Source: Bacteroidales bacterium UBA5429
GTDB taxonomy: Bacteria; Bacteroidota; Bacteroidia; Bacteroidales; WCHB1-69
DNA length: 12,672 bases
Direction: 5' to 3'
Assembly (NCBI GenBank): GCA_002427605.1
Contig: DIRT01000004.1
Span: 1-12,672 of the forward strand
The translations under genes and the position numbers were made by a program. Within the stretch, counting starts at the first letter, position 1; every line of letters starts with the position of its first letter. Under the pieces are notes generated by a model that saw nothing but the letters and a program-made list of their open reading frames with translations, ran no database searches and had not been told where the DNA came from. Below are positions 6,738 to 12,672 of this stretch, in pieces.

Positions 6738-7853
6738 CTACAACATCTCAATCCCTCTGATGACCACCTCTTTGCCTTCGGGTAAGCCTTCTAAAACTTC
6801 AATAAAGGAGTTATTCATATTGCCGACTTCGACTTTGGTCTTTTTGAGGTAGTATTTGTCGCCCTCTTTCTTTTCTAACACAAATACAAAGTATTTATCC
6901 TCCTCTTTTTGGAAAGCGCTGACAGGTAGGGCTTCAATTTCAAAATTGTCCACCATGATTTTGGCTTCGGCGTAGCTGTGATTGACCAATCGGCTTTTGT
7001 CAACATCCCCGATTTTTGCGATACATTCAATCGCCCGGGACTCAGGATTGATCGTTTTGCCTACAGTGATCAACGTGGCTTCAACACTTTGTGACCATCT
7101 TCCGCAGACATTGAACAGCACTTTTTGTCCTACTTTCAAGCGCATCAGATTTCTTTCAAAAACAGAAAGCTGCAACTGTAAGCTGTTGACATTCACCACT
7201 TCAGCCAGTTCATTTTGCATCTCCACATACTGCCCAATCACTGCACCGGTGGTGGTAATATGTCCGCTGATAGGCGCAACCACAGGGAATGAGGAGTAGA
7301 TCTCTCCACTCTCAATCTGTGATGGATTGAGTCGTAACGCCTGGATACGGGCTTTCAGTGCATTATAAGTAACCAACGCAGTTTTGTAAACGGTTTCTGT
7401 TGCTTTCAACTCTTTTTCTGCGCCAATATTCTCTGCACGCAAAGCTTTTACTCTTTCGTAATCCAGTTTGGCTTGTTGATAATGGGCAGCCGCTTCAGCA
7501 AACTGCTGTTGCAGATCTAAAAAGTCACTGCCTGAAATGGTACAAACTACCTCTCCCTGACGCACATAATCGCCGATTTTAACCCGAAAACTCTCTACTT
7601 TCCCGGCAATGGGTGAACTGATCTTGGCAGTGCCATCAGCCGGAGCAGTAAGAAATCCTTTACAAGTGATTTCGTCAGTGAAACTTTGTAAACTCACTTC
7701 ACCCAACATCATTCCGCTGGTTTCAAACTGTTCGGAAGTAATCTCGATGAGGTTCGCTCCCGCTGCTTCCGCCGCTTCATTTTCGTTATCCGCTTTCTTT
7801 CCACAAGAAAAGAAAAACAAGGCAGAAAGGGTATAGATTAATATTTTTTTCAT
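6738..7853 (-). CDS. RND efflux periplasmic adaptor (CzcB/CusB-like membrane fusion lipoprotein)
   Basis: This 371-residue protein links the inner-membrane pump to the outer-membrane channel of a tripartite metal exporter. It begins MKKILIYTLSALFFFSCGKK, a lipoprotein signal with the lipid-bearing Cys at 17, so it is probably anchored by a lipid in the inner membrane and faces the periplasm. A split lipoyl/biotinyl domain follows (about 66-109, ISSPIAGKVESFRVKIGDYV, resuming near 188-215 with APISGHI), with a helical hairpin at about 110-180. A beta-barrel (about 220-300) and a membrane-proximal domain (about 305-371) complete it. The hairpin is shorter than in drug-efflux adaptors, as in metal types. 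It is the second gene of the operon, 52 bp after the pump-channel gene. I see no His-rich or Met-rich N-terminus that would reveal the metal. Confidence 0.92.
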   Translation of the reverse strand: MKKILIYTLSALFFFSCGKKADNENEAAEAAGANLIEITSEQFETSGMMLGEVSLQSFTDEITCKGFLTAPADGTAKISSPIAGKVESFRVKIGDYVRQGEVVCTISGSDFLDLQQQFAEAAAHYQQAKLDYERVKALRAENIGAEKELKATETVYKTALVTYNALKARIQALRLNPSQIESGEIYSSFPVVAPISGHITTTGAVIGQYVEMQNELAEVVNVNSLQLQLSVFERNLMRLKVGQKVLFNVCGRWSQSVEATLITVGKTINPESRAIECIAKIGDVDKSRLVNHSYAEAKIMVDNFEIEALPVSAFQKEEDKYFVFVLEKKEGDKYYLKKTKVEVGNMNNSFIEVLEGLPEGKEVVIRGIEML

Positions 7854-7905
7854 AGGATTCTATATTTTTCGTTTATTTTCTATGTTGTTTTACTCCTTTT
7901 AAAGG

Positions 7906-9045
7906 TTATTCAATGGTTAAATAGTTGATATCCAATGCTATCCGATTGTATTCCAACAGTGCTTCGTAGTAATCCAATGTCAGACTTAAGGCATTCTCCA
8001 TGCTGATGGCAAATTCGTAAAACCCGATCTCACCGGCTTCGTAACTTTTGGTGGCAGTATGGGCAATTTTTTCACTCAACTGCTTACCGGTATTGTTGTA
8101 AAATTCGATCGCTTTACGATACTTTTCCAACTCACTCTGTAAGCTGTTGTATTTAGCCTCCAGAATAATCAAGTTGTTTTGCAAAAGCAGTTCATTGGCT
8201 TGAGCAGCAAACTTACTCGCTTTGATTTTGGCACGCTGATCATTCCAGAAAAGCGGAATTCCAACACCCACCTCAAATCCATGATAGCCACGCGCATCAG
8301 TATATCGATTTGTTCCGTAGAAATAGCCTAATGTAATATCGGGAAGGAGTTGGTGCTGTTCAGATTTGGTGTTCAATTTCAGATATTGAGAGCGAAGTTG
8401 GTACTGTTGAATCTCCGGATTGCTCTGAAAATCAGGCTGATTCACAATAACTATGCCCATTTCACCATCCGCAATACGGAACTGCTCATCGCTCTGCATC
8501 AACGCTTTTAAATTGCTGTACGCGTTCTGAATCTCAATATTGATCTGGTTGATTTCCAACGCGATTTGCTCTCTCTTTGCCCGACTGTTCAGTCTGTCAA
8601 GTTGAGAAATATCTCCTAATTGCAACTGAATTTCGGACATGCTATTCAAGCGGGCATACAAACTGTCTATATGCGTGAAGTAGCGCCTTTTCCCCTCTAA
8701 GAATTGCACGGAATAGTACGCCGAAGCTACATTTTTCATCAGCAAAAATTGCTGCTTTTTAAGCTCATATTCAGCTATGTTGACCTCAAGATCTTCCATT
8801 TTATTTGAGTAGTAATAGGTCGTTGGGAAAGCAAATGATTGCTCTACACCCACAACATGCAGAGTATATCCCTTGTCATCCGGATTCATCTCGTCATAAT
8901 TGTAGTAAACATTGGCTTTGTCTGCACTCATAAACGGTTTTGCCAGCGCTTTTCGTTCTTCAATTTTAAGATTATAAGCACCGATCTCCTTGTTGTTCTT
9001 CAATGCCACATCAATGCACTGTTCCAGTGTGTAGGCAGGCGACTG
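7906..9045 (-). other. TolC/OEP-type outer-membrane channel domain of the fusion
   Basis: The 379 residues after the internal signal peptide form an outer-membrane efflux channel with two repeated OEP units (about 1074-1255 and 1270-1440 of the fusion). Long amphipathic helices rich in Gln, Glu and Leu fit the periplasmic tunnel, and GYFYGTNRY and the GVGIPLFW segment look like barrel strands. Three such chains would make one channel. There is no lipobox Cys after the cleavage site, unlike CusC-type channels. It supplies the outer-membrane part that otherwise has no gene in this operon. Confidence 0.8.
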
Positions 9046-12000
9046 TGCAGCTACGGTTCCTGAAATCACTAACAAAAACGGAAGAATGAAATTTTTAGAT
9101 TTTAATATTCTCACAATCTTATATTTTAAGCCTTCCTCATCATGGAAAATTTTGAAGAGCAAGGGCAGTACGATCATAGTCAATAGGGTAGAGGTGATCA
9201 ATCCACCAATTACTACGGTTGCCAGCGGACGTTGTACTTCTGCACCGGCACCGGTAGAGATCGCCATCGGCAAGAAACCCATCGCAGCAGCCGAAGCGGT
9301 AAGCAGCACCGGACGAAGTCGGTCGGTGGTTCCTTTCATGACCAACTTATCCATGTCGGTCATGCCGCTTTTCTGCAAATCTTTCAGGTGTTCAATCAGC
9401 ACAATTCCATTCAGCACGGCGACCCCGAACAGCGCAATAAATCCAATTCCTGCGGAAATACTGAACGGCATCCCGCGAATCCATAAAGAAACAATTCCAC
9501 CCACTACAGCCAAAGGAACTGCAGTAAAAATCATGATGGTGTCCTTCAACGACTTAAAAGCAAAGTGCAGGAACACAAATATCAGTGCTAAAGCAATCGG
9601 CACGGCAATAGTTAGTCGTCTGGAAGCGTTCTGCAAGTTCTCAAACTGACCACCATAGTTGATGTAGTAGCCCGGATTGAGCTTCACTTTTTCACCCACA
9701 ACCTTTTGAATATCATCTGCAACGGACTGCAAGTCGCGATTACGCACATTCACACCCACAACCACACAACGATGTGTGTTTTCACGACTAATTTTGGCAG
9801 GACCGGTTGTGTAATGGATATCAGCCAATTCACTCAAAGGTACTTGTGAGTTGTTGGGGAGCAACACCGGTAATCGACGAATGTTTTCGATATCAGTTCT
9901 GTGCGATTCCTGTAAACGAAGTACCAAGTCAAAGCGACGTTCTCCCTCAAAAACCGTTCCGGCAACTTCACCGCCGAATGCAGCAGAGAGGTAAGAATTC
10001 AATGTTTGGATATCAACCCCATAGTAAGCAATTCTGGAACGATTATAGGCAACATTCATCTGTGGTAATCCGGTGGTTTTTTCCAGAATTACATCGCTGG
10101 CACCTTCGATTCCTTCGACCAATCCCTTGATCTCTTCCCCTTTTTTACTCAAATAATCCAAATCATCACCAAAGATTTTTACTGCAATATCTGCACGAAC
10201 CCCCGTAATCAACTCATTGAAACGCATCTCGATAGGTTGTGTAAACTCGTAGTCAATTCCGGGAATCACACTCAGTGCTTCTTTAAATTTGTCTGCCAAT
10301 CCCTCCTTAGTTTTGGCTGTTGTCCACGTTTTTTTCGGTTTCAGCCGAATAATCATATCAATCTCTTCCATCGACATGGGGTCGGTCGGTACTTCCGCCG
10401 CCCCGATACGACACACTACTTTTTCTACTTCCGGGAAGTTATCCAAAAGGATATTCTCCATCTGTGTAGTCAATTCGATTGTTTTAGAGAGCGAAGTTCC
10501 CGTTTTCAATACCGGCTGAATTACGAAATCTCCCTCATCGAGTGTAGGAATAAACTCTCCACCCATACGGTTGAAAATAACGCCGGAAAGTACCAATGTG
10601 AGGAGTGCCAAGGTAAAAACAAGCGCTTTCTTTCTCAATGCCCATCTCAAAACAGGCTGATAGGCTCTTTGTGTATAATCGATGATTTTATCTGAAAAGT
10701 TCTTTTTGTTGAGGTCAACAGGGCGCAAGAAAATAGAGGAGATTACAGGTAGCCAGGTTAGACAGAAAATCATCGCTCCGATAATTGCAAAACCGAAAGC
10801 CATTGCCATAGGACGGAACATTTTTCCTTCTACGCCTTGCAATGAAAGAATCGGAATAAACACAATCAGAATGATAAATTGCCCAAAAATAGCGGATCTC
10901 ATCATCGTTGATGCACTATCTCTGGTAATCTCATTGTTCAGCCTCCATTTCTCTTCAGGAGAGGCACCCTGGAACTGCAAGTGATTGGCCGTCAGCCGCA
11001 CCACAACATATTCCACGATAATCACTGCCCCGTCAATGATAATCCCGAAGTCCAGCGCACCCAAACTCATCAGGTTGGCATCAATCCCGAACAAGTACAT
11101 CATCGAAAGGGTAAACAACAGCGACAAAGGGATCATAGAAGCAATCACGAGTGCCGAACGCATATTGCCAAGCAGCAGTAAAACCACCACAAACACGATG
11201 AGACAACCGAAAATCAGATTCTCCAAAACGGTAGTTGTAGTCTTGCTGATCAGCTCACTCCGCTCCAGAATCGGGTTGATATACACCCCTTCAGGAAGTG
11301 ATTTCTGCACCTCTTCCACACGCTCTTTCACGTCATTGATCACTTTTTTGGAGTTGGCGTCCTTGAGCATCATAATTTGACCGAGCACCTTTTCTCCTTC
11401 TCCATTCGCCGTAATAGAACCAAAACGATTCGCATATCCGAAATGCACCTCAGCTAAATCCTTGATTAACACCGGAATGCCATTTTTATTTTGCACTACA
11501 ATATTCTCGATATCCTCAATTGATTTCACCTGACCATCGCCGCGAATAAAGTAACTTTCGCTCTTTTTCTCGATATAAGCCCCACCGGAAATGCTGTTAT
11601 TGCTTTCCAGCGCATCAAAAACTTCCATTAACGTAACATTCAGTGCCTGCATACGGATCGGATTCACAGCCACTTCGTACTGTTTCAGGTAACCGCCCCA
11701 GCTATTTACTTCCACTACGCCATCAATTCCTGAAAGTTGACGCCGCACAATCCAGTCGTGAATAGTCCGCAAATCCATAGCACTATAACGATCCTCATAA
11801 CCGGGTTTGACATCCAGTGTGTATTGGTAGATTTCGCCCAATCCCGTAGTAATCGGACCCATTTCAGGAGTCCCGAATCCTTCAGGAATTTTATCCGATG
11901 CAGACTTAATTTTTTCAGCAATCAGCGTTCTGGGCAGGTAAGTTCCCATACTCTCTTTGAACACGATGGTCACCACTGAAAGTCCATACTTGGATACGGA

Positions 12001-12249
12001 GCGAATCTCTTCCACACCGGGCAGATTCGCCATTTCCAGTTCCACAGGCGCGGTAATAAACTGCTCAATCTCCTGCGTAGAAAGGTTCTTTGAAGTGGTA
12101 ATCACCTGCACCTGATTATTGGTGATATCAGGCACGGCACCCACCGGAATATTGAAAATAGCATAGATCCCAAATCCCACAACAGTCAGCGTCGCAAGAA
12201 TGATAATCAGCTTATTCTTCAAACTAAAATTGATAATTTTGTCGAGCAT
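7906..12249 (-). CDS. czcA: CzcA-type heavy-metal RND pump fused to a TolC-like outer-membrane channel
   Basis: Residues 1-1040 are a complete heavy-metal RND transporter: TM1 at about 12-32, porter loop, TM2-6 near 340-510, TM7 near 541-560, second porter loop, and TM8-12 near 878-1034. It drives metal export with the proton gradient. TM4 reads DFGIIIDGAVIIVEY, with the proton-relay acids Asp 400, Asp 406 and Glu 413. Residues 1046-1068 are a signal peptide and 1069-1447 a TolC/OEP-type channel (YTLEQCIDVALKNN and two helical repeats). Positions matching the three copper-binding methionines of CusA are Gln 578, Glu 629 and Glu 679, so a divalent cation is more likely than Cu or Ag. The ATG at 12249 gives a normal N-terminus (MLDKIINFSLKNKL). 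The whole frame is open, with no sign of a broken junction. Single-protein fusions like this are known in Bacteroidota. Confidence 0.93.
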   Translation of the reverse strand: MLDKIINFSLKNKLIIILATLTVVGFGIYAIFNIPVGAVPDITNNQVQVITTSKNLSTQEIEQFITAPVELEMANLPGVEEIRSVSKYGLSVVTIVFKESMGTYLPRTLIAEKIKSASDKIPEGFGTPEMGPITTGLGEIYQYTLDVKPGYEDRYSAMDLRTIHDWIVRRQLSGIDGVVEVNSWGGYLKQYEVAVNPIRMQALNVTLMEVFDALESNNSISGGAYIEKKSESYFIRGDGQVKSIEDIENIVVQNKNGIPVLIKDLAEVHFGYANRFGSITANGEGEKVLGQIMMLKDANSKKVINDVKERVEEVQKSLPEGVYINPILERSELISKTTTTVLENLIFGCLIVFVVVLLLLGNMRSALVIASMIPLSLLFTLSMMYLFGIDANLMSLGALDFGIIIDGAVIIVEYVVVRLTANHLQFQGASPEEKWRLNNEITRDSASTMMRSAIFGQFIILIVFIPILSLQGVEGKMFRPMAMAFGFAIIGAMIFCLTWLPVISSIFLRPVDLNKKNFSDKIIDYTQRAYQPVLRWALRKKALVFTLALLTLVLSGVIFNRMGGEFIPTLDEGDFVIQPVLKTGTSLSKTIELTTQMENILLDNFPEVEKVVCRIGAAEVPTDPMSMEEIDMIIRLKPKKTWTTAKTKEGLADKFKEALSVIPGIDYEFTQPIEMRFNELITGVRADIAVKIFGDDLDYLSKKGEEIKGLVEGIEGASDVILEKTTGLPQMNVAYNRSRIAYYGVDIQTLNSYLSAAFGGEVAGTVFEGERRFDLVLRLQESHRTDIENIRRLPVLLPNNSQVPLSELADIHYTTGPAKISRENTHRCVVVGVNVRNRDLQSVADDIQKVVGEKVKLNPGYYINYGGQFENLQNASRRLTIAVPIALALIFVFLHFAFKSLKDTIMIFTAVPLAVVGGIVSLWIRGMPFSISAGIGFIALFGVAVLNGIVLIEHLKDLQKSGMTDMDKLVMKGTTDRLRPVLLTASAAAMGFLPMAISTGAGAEVQRPLATVVIGGLITSTLLTMIVLPLLFKIFHDEEGLKYKIVRILKSKNFILPFLLVISGTVAAQSPAYTLEQCIDVALKNNKEIGAYNLKIEERKALAKPFMSADKANVYYNYDEMNPDDKGYTLHVVGVEQSFAFPTTYYYSNKMEDLEVNIAEYELKKQQFLLMKNVASAYYSVQFLEGKRRYFTHIDSLYARLNSMSEIQLQLGDISQLDRLNSRAKREQIALEINQINIEIQNAYSNLKALMQSDEQFRIADGEMGIVIVNQPDFQSNPEIQQYQLRSQYLKLNTKSEQHQLLPDITLGYFYGTNRYTDARGYHGFEVGVGIPLFWNDQRAKIKASKFAAQANELLLQNNLIILEAKYNSLQSELEKYRKAIEFYNNTGKQLSEKIAHTATKSYEAGEIGFYEFAISMENALSLTLDYYEALLEYNRIALDINYLTIE
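9046..9114 (-). other. Internal signal peptide and possible internal GTG start at the pump-channel junction
   Basis: Residues 1046-1068 of the fusion read as a textbook Sec signal: basic start (RILKSK), hydrophobic core (FILPFLLVISG) and a TVAA site before Gln 1069. The valine at 1046 is encoded by GTG (9114-9112). Starting there would give MRILKSKNFILPF..., a perfect free-standing channel precursor of 402 residues, close to the usual length of the family. Either signal peptidase cuts the fusion, or the channel is also started at this GTG. No clear Shine-Dalgarno sequence precedes it, though that means little in this phylum. Confidence 0.65.
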
Positions 12250-12313
12250 AAGGCATTGTTTTACATGGTTTTTGGCTGGTTTTATGTCCCGTTAAAGCAT
12301 ATAACCGAAGCTG

Positions 12314-12321
12314 CAAAAATA
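12314..12321 (-). promoter_or_regulatory. Candidate -7 promoter box for the metal efflux operon
   Basis: Read on the minus strand this is TATTTTTG, a match to the Bacteroidota -7 consensus TAnnTTTG, 64 bases upstream of the pump start codon. A leader of about 58 nt would result. No TTTG is seen at the usual -33 distance; the nearest similar motif lies about 32 bases upstream, inside the inverted repeat at 12352-12364. A promoter that depends on an activator is therefore possible. Confidence 0.4.
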
Positions 12322-12351
12322 CATTTATTTTTGGAATATTATTTTCCGATA

Positions 12352-12364
12352 TTCAAATATTGAA
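12352..12364. promoter_or_regulatory. Inverted repeat upstream of the efflux promoter, possible operator
   Basis: TTCAA, ATA, TTGAA is an exact 5-bp inverted repeat with a 3-bp centre, about 30 bases upstream of the candidate -7 box. A second partial dyad, GGAATATTATTTTCC, lies at 12332-12346 between it and the promoter. Metal efflux operons are normally controlled by a metal sensor or a two-component system, but no regulator gene is in the window. The half-site order (TTCAA then TTGAA) is not that of typical ArsR/SmtB operators. Confidence 0.3.
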
Positions 12365-12549
12365 ATCCATCTCTAAAGTATTGATTACCAGCACGACACG
12401 TTTTTCCGACTAGTTTATCTTCTTTTTTATTTGGAAATAAAAATAAATGGGGGGCAGAACATGCTTCCCTTTTACCCTAATCTATCACCCCACTCTAGAA
12501 TATTATGCTTTTTTGATAAATTGTGGACAATTACGAATTACGCTTTTAC

Positions 12550-12573
12550 AAGGTAGAAGGTAGAATGTGGAAG
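12550..12573 (+). repeat. Short 7-bp tandem repeat (AAGGTAG)
   Basis: AAGGTAG, AAGGTAG, AATGTGG and a partial AAGG follow one another, about 3.4 copies, two of them exact. It lies in non-coding sequence upstream of the divergent side of the efflux operon. I see no function; it looks like a remnant of a simple repeat. Confidence 0.55.
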
Positions 12574-12672
12574 GAATTTGTAATTGTTTGAATATCTGCA
12601 TGATATACTAAATAAATGCTGTTTTTTATTATCAATTTTCAATTAATACCTAAATTCCGCAGCTAAAAAGTT

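Larger units (their letters stand above)
12250..12672. other. Intergenic region, no convincing gene
   Basis: Beyond the efflux promoter region I find no gene. The longest reading frame noticed, from the ATG at 12461, is about 31 codons, without recognisable features. The sequence is AT-rich and partly low in complexity: a GGGGGG run near 12450, an ACGAATTACG stretch near 12533-12542, a 7-bp tandem repeat at 12550-12573, and ATTATCAATTTTCAATTAATA-like filler near 12628-12648. This type of decayed repeat filler is common between Bacteroidota operons. Confidence 0.6.

Noticed and set aside
9046..9114. Frameshift or lost stop joining two separate genes by sequencing error
   Set aside because: The frame is continuous with normal codons on both sides, and pump-channel fusions of this length are known in the phylum.
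9086..9649. Plus-strand open frames of up to 187 codons inside the pump-channel gene
   Set aside because: They are antisense to conserved transmembrane and channel segments, with low-complexity translations and no recognisable domain.
12461..12556. Small ORF of about 31 codons in the right intergenic region
   Set aside because: There is no promoter, no supporting start context and no recognisable product, and it ends in the low-complexity repeat.

Overview
The window looks like chromosomal DNA of a member of the Bacteroidota, probably Bacteroidales-like. The reasons are AT-rich DNA, starts without convincing Shine-Dalgarno sequences, Bacteroidota-style -7 boxes (TAnnTTTG) ahead of two operons, a CzcA pump fused to a TolC-like channel, and short degenerate repeats (AAGGTAG, AATTACG, PEPVEG-type) of a kind I recall from this phylum. 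The genus cannot be fixed from the sequence.

Left part, 1-6733, plus strand: most of a type I restriction-modification locus with a defence-like cassette inside it. The window opens in a tandem array of 21-bp repeats that ends in a hairpin. It then runs into hsdS (155-1363), an AAA/ABC-type ATPase gene (1614-2906), an RloB-family gene (2910-3497) and hsdR (3494-6733). The ATPase, RloB and HsdR genes are packed with a 3-nt gap and an ATGA overlap, so they are probably one transcription unit. A candidate promoter lies just before the ATPase gene. The methylase gene hsdM is not in the window and presumably lies to the left. The ATPase plus RloB pair matches the organisation of the Campylobacter rlo genes ('restriction-linked ORFs') and of lactococcal AbiL abortive infection. 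The likely picture is HsdS/HsdM/HsdR giving sequence-specific restriction, with the pair as a second, possibly suicidal, anti-phage layer tied to hsdR expression.

Right part, 6738-12249, minus strand: a heavy-metal efflux operon read right to left. The first gene (12249 to 7906) encodes a 1447-residue protein: a CzcA-type inner-membrane RND pump of about 1040 residues, then a second signal peptide and a TolC-like outer-membrane channel. The second gene (7853 to 6738) encodes the lipoprotein periplasmic adaptor. Together they supply all three parts of a tripartite efflux pump from two genes. Residue patterns point to divalent cations (Zn, Cd, Co, Ni) rather than Cu(I)/Ag(I). The operon converges on hsdR with only 4 bp between the stop codons.

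Far right, 12250-12672: about 420 bp without a convincing gene. It holds a candidate promoter and inverted repeats for the efflux operon, then AT-rich low-complexity sequence with a short 7-bp tandem repeat.

The most interesting items are the ATPase/RloB cassette embedded in and coupled to the restriction locus, the internal signal peptide and possible internal GTG start in the pump-channel fusion, and the REP-like sequence found both before hsdS and in frame within it.
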